Below, piece after piece: positions 13,420-25,623 of a stretch of DNA of 64,000 nucleotides (position 1 is the first letter of the stretch; each line of letters opens with the position of its first letter). Both the position numbers and the translations under genes were made by a program. The stretch is from positions 25,609,098 through 25,673,097 of the forward strand of contig CM060470.1 of assembly GCA_030544235.1 (NCBI GenBank). Reading direction: 5' to 3'. The notes beneath the pieces were generated by a model, which was given only the letters and a program-made list of their open reading frames with translations, searched no databases and was not told the origin of the DNA. The DNA comes from Lepturacanthus savala. Lineage: Eukaryota; Chordata; Actinopteri; Scombriformes; Trichiuridae.

Positions 13420-13826
13420 AGTGGGTCATATCACTCTAAGTACTTTAGGGCCAAAATATGTCTGATTTTCTGCTACGTTATGAACTATCCAGACGTTTCA
13501 GACCGTCTGGGTCAGGTCCGCTGTCTGTCCCGAGATGGTCTGTTCCACATATCTATAACTCCCAGTTCTTTTAAAGGCTTTTCAAAGCATACAATTTTAC
13601 TGTTTTCTGCTGTTTTATTTAATACAATTTGAGGCATTGGATTCAATTCTTGCACCGCATTGTAACACTTATTCTAATATTTTATTGTTTTGTCTTATTC
13701 TATTACAACTTTATTTTCAATTATTCTTACTCTTTAATAACTATTTTATTTGCACTTTGCACTTAGCATTTTGAATTACCTTCTTGTTGAAATGTGCTAT
13801 ACAAATAAACTTGCCTTGTTTTACCT
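13420..13826 (+). mobile_element. LINE 3' end (C-terminal coding scrap plus tail), sense orientation
   Basis: Around 13440-13560 the + strand encodes scraps like LGPKY.SDFL.RYELSR.FR.SGSGPLS, characteristic of the region just after the reverse transcriptase in fish LINEs. An AT-rich 3' UTR follows, ending 'gtgctatacaaataaactt'. With 12190-12957 this may be the front and back of one internally deleted element. The intervening 460 bp has no recognised reverse transcriptase. Confidence 0.6.
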
Positions 13827-16800
13827 TGACTAATTGTATGTAAATGTCCTTTTATAACGTTTCTTTTGCACTTTGTCCTAATGCTTTTAATGTCTTAGTG
13901 TCTTGCCTTGCCCACGGATGAACATGGGTAAATTTATTCTAGCTCAGGGCTCTGTATTTGTTGGTTTACTTGGTTTAGTGTCACTTGAAGATGGACTGGT
14001 CTGCACAGACAGAATGCAATAAGGGTTCAAGGCACATACTCTTCCTATACCTTGACCTTCCCTCCTTGCTATTTTTCCCGAACTGGCCATAACAATGCCC
14101 TACATGTCATGTGATGTAGCAGTGTGAGGGCAGAAGCAGCAGCAGCCGGTAAAGAAGTGCTGCAGCTTACAATGCTGCAGTGAGATTCAGCGGAGCAGTT
14201 TCTTTCAGTCTGACAGCCATGTGGGAATGTGTCAGACACATCCTTTACAGTATGGACTCGTCTAAGAGTGGCTGAACAGAATCACTACAAAAAGGTGCAA
14301 CGTCCCAGAGGGCCGCGGAGGGAAAGGGAGTGATCCTGTGTTTGTGTGTAGATGTGTATGTGCTGTCAGCAGAGAGAGTGAGAGGCAGGGACTGCAGTAT
14401 TACTCCATTGGGAAACATTGATTTTCCAGCTCAGCATGGGGATGTGGGAAATGTCAGCCTCTAATTGAGTTGATAAAACTGTTTTGAGTTTCAGACATAA
14501 ATATGGTTTCCCCTGCACAAAAGGCCACCACATAAGACAACTCCCATTGGGAGGCCTGTAAGGAATGAAAGACTTCCTTTGGTGTGTGTATGTTAAGATG
14601 CGCATGTAGAGTTTAGCATGCACAGTAAAATGTTTGTATAATACAAGCATTAGAATAAACAGGTTTTGGTGTTGCAGAGAGGGCAGAAACAGTGTGAGAG
14701 GTCATAGCCATTAGAAATATAGATGCTGAATAAAAACGAGGCAGAGCAGACTTCTGATCCATTACTTTCAGGGTCATATGTCTTCATAAAATAATGTACT
14801 AATAATGTACTAGGAAGTCTGTTTAAATTTAAATACTATTTAATAGCATTTTTAAAAACTGAACACAGATTCTCTCCTGTGAACTACAGATTTCCAAAAA
14901 GACTATCGTCTGTCAGTTTGAAAGGCAGATTTTTTACATGCACTGACAGAAATAATAACAAAACCCTCCATTAAAATGCAGCTGAATTTGAAAAAGAGTT
15001 TGGAAGGCAATTATTTGTTATTGGAACTACTAATTTAAAATTAATTAATTAATTAAAAAAATGTGTTCCATATTAAAATACAAGGTAAAAATAGTCCTAC
15101 ATAAAAAATACATTGTTTTTACATCTTAATAATTTCAAACTAATTGTTAAAAGTTAATGCACAAAACTTGACATAACTAATATACAGTAAATATTTCTCA
15201 ATATTTTAAAATCCAGCTTGCTTGCAAGTATTAAAAGTATTAAAACTACTAAAACTATTAAAATGACTCAAACTATTAAAAGTGCTCAGTGTAAAATATG
15301 TGACAGTCGTGTAATAAAGTATAAAGTTGTGAGAAGTGCATGAGTGCCTGTTTGTATCCAGGGCCTCATTCTCATTATTAGCAATAATGGTTTTCACACA
15401 TTACATCGAGCACACACACTTTGTGTTTCTCTCACTTATAAGCGCGCACACACGCATTCGTGGCTAAGCCCAGTGGTAATTAACAGACATAATTAGACAG
15501 ACAACCGTTCACATAGGGAAGGCACACTCATGCAAACACGCGCACACACAAAGACACACATTACTTCCCTGGTAATTAAGGGTATTAATTACAAGCATAG
15601 CTGTCCCTGAGAGACTCTGTATCACTCACAGACTGGCACGCAGCAGGGCTCTTATTACTTTATCTCACCACACTATCACCACTTCTTATCCTCAATCCCT
15701 CTGGTTACACATGCACACACATGTACGCTCAGTTATGCACCTGCTACATAAACAAATGGATGCTAAGTACTCAGCAATTGATAGCTGGCAATAGGTTAGC
15801 CTATAGTAGCTTGGGAATTGAGAGAGATTTACTAATTAGAAGTAGAACAGAGTAATGTGCCTTAGGGGCTGTGCCATTGTTTTTGATTTTTGTTAAAAAT
15901 CCTTCGGGCTGCCTTACTGTATACCTTGCTTTTTTTCCTTTTGTGTACTTTTTTTTAGCAGCTGTAGGAGCTGAGGTATATGTTTGAAGATAAGGTTAGG
16001 AAATAGAGTTTATGTCTGTATTGCACTATATTGCGTGTGATTTGATTTATAAAATGAGCTACTCCACTTCCACTGTGCTGTGCACACTAACCTAGTTGGA
16101 CATGTAGGCCATGCTCTCAGTCCACTCAGGGTAAAGAGTACAGTACCGTGCATTATGAAAAAAAGAGATGATACTGTATCTCTGGACAAACTCTGTGGGA
16201 CAAAGAGCCTGAGGAAAAGATATCTGTTCATAGAGCTGTTGGACAAGGAACATGCCTTGCTTTAAAAGCTCGAGGCGGATTCATAGTTAATGAACTAGCC
16301 ATGCACTTCGTGGCCATGGAGCTGCCTCCTCTTGGAGGATTCTGACATAATTTATGGCGATATTTTACAGTTCCTTCCCAAATGTCACAGTGGTTTGCGT
16401 GTTTGGATATTGCAGAGAAGCGTCAAAGCCATCTCTGCAGAGGCCAAGGTGGCACACATGACCTGAATGTGTGAGCCACTGCAAGATAGTGAGAGGAGAT
16501 ATTTGTCTTCCATAGGCATTTGACTGTAAAGAATGAATCCTCCACAAGCTCACGCATAATATGGAGTGAAAAATACATTAATATTCATACAGTATGCAAA
16601 TATAAACAGTTTTATACTTGCATACCATGCACAGCTTAGAGTCTCATTACTAATAAAGCTATTTGAGAGAGTGTTTTCTAATAAATAAGAGGAGGATTAT
16701 TGTGACATTGTTTATGACGTGGTATTCAAGCATAGACAGGCCATACTGTAATATACTCATGGTCTGGCTGAACCCATTATCATTTCAGCTATTGGGGAAA

Positions 16801-17114
16801 ACAATGCTCTGGCTTGTTTGCATTTCTTTAAACCAATCAAAATTGTCTTTAGTGATGCTAAGCCCAGGATGCACTGATGGTGTCTCTGCAAAAATTGTTT
16901 TGGGAGGAACTTGTTTGAGCCCTGGTATTAAAAGTGGACAAATCCCCTCAAAAGAAAATGGCACATGAAACAACAATAGGCATATGTTGACTGTGTTATA
17001 GGACATTTTCCCCAGATAAACAAAAAAAACAAAAACAAATGTAACTTGTCATTTTCAGCATGTAAATAGCTGTGGAAGAAAAGAATAGCCAAAATCAAGT
17101 TTATACCAACACTC
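13827..17114. other. Unique-looking intron sequence
   Basis: No family-level similarity was recognised; it is AT-rich with short CA tracts near 15410-15560. Confidence 0.5.
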
Positions 17115-17146
17115 TACAGATTACAGTCTATATACTGTAATCTGTA
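17115..17146. repeat. Perfect 13-bp inverted repeat with 6-nt loop, upstream of the first visible exon
   Basis: The arms TACAGATTACAGT (17115-17127) and ACTGTAATCTGTA (17134-17146) pair perfectly around CTATAT. It lies 185 bp before the exon acceptor. It may be a small transposon footprint or a hairpin in the intron RNA; function is unknown. Confidence 0.8.
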
Positions 17147-17331
17147 TTCCTCCCATATGTTCTTATGACATAACATGGTGATGTACAACTTTTTTATTAT
17201 TATTATTTTGCAGCACATACTTTATAGTTCTACATGTTGCAATCACATTGCAACCAACTTGTCATCTTTTAATCACTCAAATCTTAGAAATGTGTTGATT
17301 AATTTATCTCTCTCTTTCTGTTTCTTTGCAG

Positions 17332-17617
17332 TGGATGGCTGTACAGATTGGTCGGTGGACTATCTAAAGTATCGGGTGCTACAGGGTGAGCCGGTGCGGC
17401 TAAAGTGTGCTCTGTTCTATGGTTACATCCGGGCAAACTACAGCCAGGCACAGAGTGTGGGCCTCAGCCTCATGTGGTACCGCAGCTCCGGCCTTGGCCA
17501 CAGTGACTTTGAGGAGCCCATCTCGTTCGATGGGGCGCGCATGAGCAAGGAGGAGGACGCCATCTGGTTCAGACCTGCTGACCTCCAGGATGTGGGCCTC
17601 TACTCCTGTGTCTTACG
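17332..17617 (+). CDS. il1rapl1: IL1RAPL-family receptor, internal exon encoding Ig-like domain 1 (first visible exon)
   Basis: The gene encodes a single-pass synaptic membrane protein (three extracellular Ig domains, one membrane segment, cytoplasmic TIR domain) that organises excitatory synapses through partners such as PTP-delta. This exon follows a pyrimidine tract ending in ttctttgcag and is closed by the donor gtaaga. It encodes 95 codons, the first and last split, starting (V)DGCTDWSVD. Ig hallmarks are visible: the Cys of KCALF, the Trp of SLMWYR and the Cys of YSCVLR. There is an N-glycosylation sequon NYS. The Cys in DGC corresponds to human IL1RAPL1 Cys31. Residues FYGYIR, DFEEPI, FDG and IWFRP fit IL1RAPL1 better than mammalian IL1RAPL2. 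The reading frame is open into the intron upstream, but that stretch is not receptor-like, so the acceptor sets the start. Family assignment is near certain; the paralogue (1a, 1b or 2) is less sure. Confidence 0.93.
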
Positions 17618-18003
17618 GTAAGAAGAAGGAGGGGAGAGGATAAATGATGGGAGAAGAGTGTGTAAAACCATGGTATAAAATAAAAGTAAAAGTCCTACAT
17701 TTCAAAATCTTACAAGTGTAGGTGTAAATGTTTAGAGTTATAGACATATTAAATTGTCTTTGTTCAACGTGGAGCTTTGAACTATTATGTAATTGTGTAT
17801 AGTTCAGTTTCTAATAATGAATGGTATTTTATATGATAATGATATTTTTTATGTATAAAAAACATAATCAAATAACAAGTACAATATATTCCTCTGAATA
17901 TACATGAGGTTTTTTGATACAAAAGATATCAACTCATATAATATGGTGGAATATTTTAGATTAATTAACCATCTTTATATCGACAAGCATTGTTTTCTAA
18001 AAA

Positions 18004-18315
18004 TGTATTACTTCCACCAAGGAGGTTATATTTTATCCAGCCTTTGTCTGTCTGTTTGTTTGTTTGTTTGTTTATTAGCAAAATATGTCAAAAAGTTTTT
18101 GACGTGTATTTGACTTGTTTTTGACAGACTTTTGTCAAATTTTCAGATAATGTTGGGAATGGCACCATGAACAGATGATTACATTTTAGTAATGATCTGG
18201 AAGAAATCCTGGTTTCTGGATCACTTTGAATTATTTGTTGTTTGGTAGCATTGTGGTAAATGGACCTTCAAACAGGCATCATCATTTGGGGCCACCTGGT
18301 GGTAATATCTTGTAC
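18004..18315 (+). mobile_element. Diverged interspersed repeat of the 'ccaccaaggaggttat' type
   Basis: It opens 'ttccaccaaggaggttatat', runs into a 'tgtctgtttgtttgttt' tract and ends near 'ggggccacctggtggtaata'. That opening plus GTTT tract recalls a widespread animal interspersed repeat. The rest has drifted. Confidence 0.4.
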
Positions 18316-18733
18316 TCAAATAGCTTGTCTTTGAACACTATGCAAGAGACTCGTGTGTGTATTCAAAAATGTGTGTATTCTAGTTTATGTAAGATATGGA
18401 AATGCTTTTGCACTAATACAGTGCTGATAATAAATACAAATAATAATATTAACAAAATGAATAAAGAAGAGACAATTCTTTCTTCTCCCTCCAGTTTTCC
18501 AGAAGTTCAAAATGATGTCTCACATAAACCATTTTTGTAAATGAGAGCTGGTGCTCTCAGACTAGGACCACAGCAACATCAAAAGAGGAGATGACTGGAA
18601 CACATCTTGAAAGAGTCATTTTGGTGCAAAAATCACTCACTGACATTTCAATAGCAATGTGCTTTCTTCAGAATGATACATGTCACTCTGAAAAAGACAC
18701 TGCTGTTGAAACATCAGAGAGTGATTCATGCCT

Positions 18734-18736
<3 letters not shown>

Positions 18737-18781
<45 letters not shown>
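18737..18781. repeat. (AT)n microsatellite
   Basis: Twenty-two uninterrupted AT units. Confidence 0.95.
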
Positions 18782-18784
<3 letters not shown>

Positions 18785-19250
18785 TCACTGTGTCGATAAA
18801 CAGAAGTTCTTTAAGTATAGTAACCTGCTGTAACATGATTTAAATAGTTGTTTCACTCAGTCTTCCAGTCTTTATCCTGAACTGATCGCTCCATAAGGCA
18901 CAGACTTAAAAGCATTGATCTTCTCATCTAACTCTTGGAATGAGAGCAAATAAGCATATGTCCTTAAAGGTAATCCCTCAAAATTAACATAAATTATTAA
19001 ATCAACAATACAAAATGCCACATGGGGACTGGGATGGCAGAAGCCTAATCAGCAAACAACAATTGGCATGAGCATAAACAGCGATAATGTCCATGCTGCT
19101 CACGTGAATGAATATGATTGGATGTTAGCTGCACAGCTGTGATTGAGCCACTGATTGTGAAGTATATTAGCCAACAGCTGATGCACATTATGAAGTGGGG
19201 AGTGGAAATATGTGGACAAAGAGAGATAACTCAATACAAACACAAACAAA

Positions 19251-19252
<2 letters not shown>

Positions 19253-19297
<45 letters not shown>
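19253..19297. repeat. (CA)n microsatellite
   Basis: About 22 uninterrupted CA units. Confidence 0.95.
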
Positions 19298-19300
<3 letters not shown>

Positions 19301-20379
19301 ATTGGGCCATTACAGAAAGACTCTTCCTAATACAAGATGCAAAATTATTAGTGTCAATAACTTATTAACCTTTATAGTGGAGAACATCCCTCAACAAATG
19401 GCTCATTGCAGCGCTTCATTTCAGAGAGTTTTTAATAAACCCAGGCCCTAAAGACCCAGAGAAGCTTGAATAATACATTGAGTGTGACTGGGGGTTGGGT
19501 ATGTTTGTGCGCAATGATACCCCAGCCTCTATTGGATTTCATTACTGCACTCTGTAGGACTAATATGGCAGCAATGCTTTTCAGGTTTACTGTAAATTAA
19601 TGTTGTCTTTGATTATTGACTGTTTCCTCTAACAAGGCTTTGCTTGTATTCAAATACAGTGTTTTAAATTCAGGGCATACTCTAATTCTTTAGAGCAAAA
19701 TGGTTGTGAAATTTGCCCTCAGGTCTGTTATTCAGCGTGTTTGTGTTGAGCTAGGGGGATTTCAAACTTCTCAGATAGACTAATCAGAACACTGTGAGAG
19801 ATTTGCCTCTGCCTGAAATCAATTGTCTTTTTGTAAGGGGTAAGCTTTTAAGTCACACATTTTAGCACATGACCCAAACATTCCTCCCTAAAACTCCTTG
19901 CAGGCAAAGAGAGGGGGAAATATGCTGTCTTTTTTTAAAGCCAACATTTGGTTTTCTTACTGTCCCCAATAGACCTCCATTTATCCACCACCGGAAATCT
20001 CAACTACACTTCATATTCATAAAGGTTTGCTTTATTGCATGCATGATATTCAGTTAACCTCATATATAATCTGGCAGCTCACTGTGTACACCAATCCAAT
20101 AACATAATTAGATATTCTGTAGTAAGAATCTCATCATTATTACATGTAATTAAAAGCACATTAAGTACCACGGGTACTGTATGGATTCACAAATATTATT
20201 TCAATGTAAATTAGTGCTTCAATGACCTCTTCCGTGTTTATAAGAGCAATCAAAGATTTAACTTGCGGTGGTAATACTCTACACAGTTGTAGCAACTTAA
20301 GACATTTAGGCATTTGTAAAGAAAAACATAGTACAACCTTTGAAAAGCATCTTGGGGTGTTTTTACTCTAAGACTTTAT

Positions 20380-21720
20380 AGAAGTTCAAAGGATCATAAA
20401 CAAATCATTGCAGTATGATGAGTCTGATTATGGAGGACTTTATGAGTATATAGAACAACTTTGTATTGGATCCATTGTGGGACAGGGAGCCAGTGAAGGT
20501 TCTGGAGGATGAGAGTGATGTGATTACAGGAGCAGGAGTGGGTAAGCAAGGGAGCAGCAGAGTTTGGGAACTACAGGAGTTTATTTATGACTATGGATGA
20601 CGCACCATAAAGAATGCTGTTGCAGTAGTCAATTGATGTTATGAAAGTGGATCAAAGTTTCAGCAACAGAGAAGGAAAGATGGCTATGAGCTATGTTTTT
20701 TTATGTGGAAAGGGACACTTCTGGTGATTAGATTGATGTAATGTTCAAATGAGAGGTTGCTGTTGAAAATGACTTAAAGGTTGTGGATGTGTGAGGAGGG
20801 TGACGGAGTGGAGTGGTGTTTGTGATGGATTTGAGATTGATGATTATCATATCTGATTTATCACACTTTAGTTAGAGGCTTGCATCCATGATTTAATTTG
20901 GTTAGAGTGGAGTGAGCTGTGTTGTTGATAGATTTACTAAGGATGTAGAGCTGGATGTCATCGGCATAGCATGGCAGTGGATAATGTTACCAAGGGGGGA
21001 GCATGTAGAGGATCAACAGGAGAGGACCAAGCACTGAACCCAGAGGAACAGTGAAGGTGCTGCAGTTGATGATGCTAATGAACCAGGAAAGGGCAGTGGA
21101 GGGAGGATTCAAGGAGCGTAGAATGGTGCTAGATGGTGTGGAAGGTGAGTGAGGTTATGGAATATGTGAATTTGGAGGTCACTGGAGTCTGAGGTGACCT
21201 TGAGGGGGCCTTCTGTGCAGTTTCCAGAAACAAGAGATAAACAGGTAAATCAGGTCAATGTAGATGTGGTGGGCTTTGAGTTGGAAGGCAACAAAGATAT
21301 TTTAACATTTTTGACAGAAAGAGGAGATTTGAGATGGGCTGGGAATTTCTCAGGATATAAGGGTATACATATAAGGATGGTGGGGATAACAGCTACTTTC
21401 AGAATTTGGGTGACTGAACCAGAGCAGAAAGAGAGACTGATGATTTGTGTGGTTAGTGAGGAGAAAGCTGGGAGACGGTCCTTAACAAGTAATAGATGGG
21501 ATTGGGATCTAATACAGAAGTGAATCTTATTATTCCCACTATGGGGTTGGAAAGCTGCAATGGGGAGAGTGGGGAGACCGGAGACAGGGGCTGAGTGGGG
21601 CTCGAGCCATAGTTAAATTACCAGTAGGGATGACACATGCAGGGAAGAGAGATCACACCTGCTACTTGTACCTGTATTTATAGAATAGGCTGGATGACAG
21701 GACCGAGGAAGGTATTGTGT
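20380..21720 (-). mobile_element. Old L2-like LINE fragment covering reverse-transcriptase and 3' region, antisense
   Basis: The sequence follows the same block order as the antisense strand of the 24-25 kb reverse transcriptase. At 20940-21060 it reads 'gatgtcatcggcatagca', then a block near 'ttaccaaggggggagc', then 'gaggaccaagcactgaaccc'. These correspond to the FHCYTDDTQ, LPLGN and PQGSVLGP segments of the better-preserved copy at 24410-24530. No long frame survives on the - strand. It is more divergent than the 23-28 kb copy, so probably an older or different subfamily. Confidence 0.6.
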
Positions 21721-22259
21721 GTGATTGTCCAAAATGAATAAAATGGCTTATCTTAAAGGCACAAAAGTGCACAAATGTGCAAAAGGTATATGCATTAAAT
21801 CTTACTAAAGGAAAGAATGAAAGAATTGTTCATCTGAATGATGCACATTAACCAGTGGCTTACAACACCTTATCCTTTCCTTGTGGCGATAAAATATATG
21901 AATGATGCCTATCACCTTCAAAGGTATTTAGCTAAAATGCAATTTCTAGTCTAGCTGGATATATTTGACTTCAATTATTTGACTGATTAGTCAGATGAGG
22001 CTGTTTGTGTCACATGCAGGGAATGTATGCCAATAATTCATGGTAGTGCCCTATTTAGAAGAGAATATGGCTGCACATGTATGCTATATGCTCCACTTAT
22101 TCTGATATCATAATACAACCTGATTAGATTGTAAATATATAAAAGCCCTCAGAATGTTTTGATTGAAGTTATTGTTTCAATTAAAATCCAAAGTCTCGCT
22201 AATGACTTCTAGTTGTCCTTTATCACATGATGATGAAAGATGTTTTTTAGTGTCCATCT

Positions 22260-23113
22260 TCTTCAGAGTGTTACGGAGGTGTGACCAGGTGTGACCCTCC
22301 TGTCACTTTTGACAGGTCAGCCACACCTCTTGCTGTCAGTCTGCCTCCTCCTCTACTCCAGGTGTGCGAAAGCATGTAGGCCACCTCATCCCTGTTCATC
22401 ATCCTCGGGCTGTGCTTTCTTATTTCAATCACCTCCTTAATTCAGCGGTGGTGTAGTGATTGTCTTCTTGCCTAATGATTCTTGCTTTGTCCCTAGTTTT
22501 ACCTTTTGCAGTGATCTGTTATGGCTGATTTGAGGTTTTATTACTGGGCCTTGTCCTTTATTGTGCTTGTTTGTATCACTTCTGTCTCCTTTTCACATTT
22601 ATTTTTATGTTCCTTTTTTCATGTGATGAAACTCATTCCCATATATATACCTTTTATTGTAGGATTGGCATGGTATTTCGTATATGACATTGCATTTTTT
22701 GAGTTAATGAATCTTATCCTTCGGGTAAACCTGTAGTTGTCGTAGTTTTGTACATGGTTTTACCATGGATTTTATGTTCTTTTATGGTTCTTTGTATCCA
22801 TTCAGTGACTCCTCTGACATAAAGTAGCGTCACCACTGCTCTGCTTTCCTGTGTAGCTCTGTGTTTTTCTTCTTTTTTTCTGTGGTTGTTGTTTTACCTG
22901 GTGCACCTTTCTGTATTGCCCATTGTGGATATCTTCAATTCCTTGAGGCTTTCTGTATGAGTTGCTTTGATATCCCTTTCTGGGCATCTGTTATTACTGC
23001 AGCTTGTTCATAAAATGTTCTGACAACTGATAGTTTTGTGTGCGATGGGATGTTCGGGTGTCCAGAGAAGATATTGATCAGTGTGTGACGGTTTCCTGTA
23101 CATTCTTATTTGT
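22260..23113 (-). mobile_element. Penelope-like retroelement, 3' half (reverse-transcriptase end and GIY-YIG endonuclease remnant)
   Basis: Read on the - strand, 23103-23066 gives MYRKPSHTDQYL, the hallmark end of Penelope-like reverse transcriptase, followed by a WTPEHPIAHK stretch. Further on come YVRGVTEWIQR (about 22835-22790) and a GIY-YIG-like block with YEIPCQSYNKRYIYGNEF and KKEH (22690-22610). The end is KEVIEIRKHSPRMMNRDE (22440-22383), the usual C-terminus of this endonuclease. Several stops and frameshifts break it. This domain order fits GIY-YIG-containing Penelope-like elements of fish (Poseidon/Neptune type). It abuts the LINE tail at about 23114; the upstream half lies beyond the LINE at 28.2-29.1 kb. 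Confidence 0.75.
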
Positions 23114-24038
23114 ATATTCAATTCAATTAAATTTTATTTATATAGCCCAATATGACAACACAGTTGTCTCAAAGTGCTTCATAAAATTCAGTCCAAAGTG
23201 ATTCAGACATCCCCCATCCTTAGACCCTCCTTCTCAGCAAGGAAAAACTTAGTGGGAAAGAAGAATCCTCATGGGGAACCACAGTGAAGGAGAGATCCAC
23301 TCCCATGGACGGACAGTCTATAGATGAACTAGGACCGACAGACATCCATCTGATGATGATGTATTAGTCTGTAGAGATGCTGTAGGGTGGGGCAGAAGGG
23401 TGGATCCAACCAGGCAGGTGAAGGAGTAGGTTCATCAGGGGCCTCAATGAGTCGCATCAGGAGTCGTCATCATTGGGTCTCGTGCAGTTGAACTGAAACA
23501 GTAGCAAGTGGGGAGAGGGACTCCGGGTTGAATAGTGATGAAAAGACCAAATATAAACTAGATATTGTTTATGAATGACAGTGGTACATGCTACCAGAAA
23601 GAGATGATAGTGCACTGTACTTCCCCCAGCATTCTCACTCCTAGGGCAGCTTAGACTGAACTGGTTGGGTTGGCTGGGTTGAAGTCTACCTTTAGCTACC
23701 CTGACCATAGGCCTTTTGGAACAGGAATGTTTTCAGGAACTACTACCAGTACTACCAGTAGACCTGCATTCTGAGACCGAAGTGTTCTGTTTGGATGGTA
23801 CCAGGCCAGAGCATCTTTAAGATAAGTCGCCCATACCATTAATGGTTTTGTAATTTGGAAGACAGATTTTAAATTTAATTCTAAACTCAACAGGATGCCA
23901 ATGAAGGGCTTGGAGTATGGGGCTGATGTGTTCTCTTCTATTAGTTCCTGTTAGTAAACAAGCCGCTGCGTTTTGAACCAGCTAGAAAACTTTTTAGGGA
24001 ACTTTTAGGACACGCTACGAGTAGGGAGTTACAGTAAT
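23114..24038 (-). other. 3' UTR of the L2-like LINE
   Basis: This is non-coding on the - strand. The + strand shows the block order shared with fragments at 4.2, 20.4 and 48.5 kb (a 'gatgccaatgaagggct' region, then 'ctgatgtgttct'). The terminal segment, read on the - strand, is a 'gggctatataaataaaat' tail with ATTGA units, closely matching the sense tail at 45.4 kb. Confidence 0.7.
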
Positions 24039-25620
24039 CTAGTCTAGATGTAATAAATGCATTGATTCGTTTTCAGAGTCATTTTTAGATAGGATATTTC
24101 TAATTTTGGCTATGTTACGCAGGTGAAAGAAGGCTTTTCTACAGGCTTGATTAATATGAGTTTTGAATGATAAGTCTGGCTCAAATAAAACTCCTAGGTT
24201 TTTAACTGTGGCACTGGAGGCTATCCTCACATTATCTAGCGTGACTATCTGCTCAGATAGGGACTCTCTAACACTTTTAGGGCCTAATATAATATCTTCT
24301 GTTTTATCAGGGTTGAGTAACAGATAATTAACGGACATCCAGGTCTTTATGTCTCTAACACAGGTGCTTAGTTTATGTACTAGCCTGATCTGATTGGGTT
24401 TAATTGTAAGTATAGCTGTGTGTCATCTGTGTAGCAGTGGAAATTAATGCCATGTTTTCTAATAATATTACCCAAGGGCAGCATATATAGAGTAAACAAA
24501 ATGGGCCCAAGGACCGACCCTTGTGGGACACCATAAGTGACTCTTGAGTATGATGACGATTGCTGGTTAACGCTAACAAACTGGAACCTATTAGATAAAT
24601 AGGGTTTAAACCAGGAGAGAGCGGATCCTCTAATGCCTATGTCCCCCTCCAATCTCTGCAGCAAGATGCTATGGTCGATTGTGTCAAAAGCAGCACTTAG
24701 ATCCAGCCGGACCAGGACTGAAACCAGTCCATCATCAGGAGCTAACAACAAGTCATTAGTGACCTTGACTAGTGCTGTTTCAGTGCAGTGATGGGCCCGA
24801 AAGCCGGACTGAAAATCTTCAAATAAACTATTGTCCTGTAAGTGCTGACATAGCTGTTTAACTACCACTCTTTCAAGAACTTTTGAAAGGAAGGGTAGAT
24901 TTGAAATTGGCTTGTAGTTTACTAAAATATCTGGCTCAAGACTGTTTTTCTTTAAGAGCGGTTTAATAACTGCATGTTTAAAAGCCTGTGGCACGTATCC
25001 TGTTATTATTGACATATTATTTATATCTAAGATATTATCAATAATTAGGGGCAGCGTCTCTTTAAGGAGTTTAGTTGGAATTGGATCTAAAATACATGTA
25101 GTTGACTTAGATGACATAATGATTTTAGTTATCTGGGCTGGGTTTGCAGGGGTGAATTTATCCAGTAATATTACTGGGTTTAAAGGGGCTTCTGAGATTA
25201 TAGCCTGAGCTTCCTCAGTGCTGATGTTAGGAAGGATTTGATCTATTTTATCTCTAATGGTTAAGATTTTATTATTAAAGAATTTTAAGAAGTCATCACA
25301 GCTGAGACTAACTGGAATAGATGGATCTACTGAGCTGTGACTGTTGGTCAGCCTGGCTACAGTGCTGAATAGGAATCTGGGGTTATTCGTATTTTCTTCT
25401 ATTAACGATGAATAATACGTAGTTTTTGCTTTACGCAGGGCCTGCTTATAAGCCAATAGACTGTTCTTCCAGGCCCTGAGGGAATGATCTGTGCGGGAGC
25501 AGCGCCAAAACTTGTCTAATTTACGCGTAGCTTTTTTAAGGGAATGTGTTTCAGTATTATACCAGGGAGATAATGTCCTGGGTCTAACAGTTTTACATTT
25601 TAATGGGGCTACCAGGTCTA
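24039..25620 (-). pseudogene. LINE ORF2, reverse transcriptase and C-terminal region, frameshifted
   Basis: An open stretch from about 25620 to 24380 covers the linker (SPWYNTETHSLKKATRKLDK, LRKAKTTYY) and the reverse-transcriptase motifs: PIPTKLLKE, YKPISNLPFLSKVLERVV, QSGFRAHHCTETAL, the catalytic LDLSAAFDTIDH, GVPQGSVLGPILF and the YTDD box. A frameshift near 24,370 moves the C-terminal part (NYLLLNPDKTE, IASSATVKNLGVLF, FFHLRNIAKIR) to another frame ending at 24039. The catalytic Asp residues remain, so inactivity comes from the breaks rather than active-site loss. Similarity is clearest to CR1/L2/Rex1-type fish LINEs. Confidence 0.88.
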
Positions 25621-25623
25621 AAG

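Larger units (their letters stand above)
1..17331 (+). other. Upstream intron of the il1rapl1-like gene (5' end outside window)
   Basis: No coding exon is recognised before 17332. By family structure the signal-peptide exon lies further upstream. The acceptor at 17330-17331 is preceded by a pyrimidine tract from 17302. The content is interspersed repeats and microsatellites listed separately, plus AT-rich unique-looking sequence. The phase at the acceptor requires the previous exon to end with one base of a split codon. Confidence 0.85.

Noticed and set aside
17175..17331. Open frame extending upstream of the first visible exon
   Set aside because: It is intronic: it includes the pyrimidine tract and acceptor, and the encoded peptide is unlike any IL1RAPL sequence.
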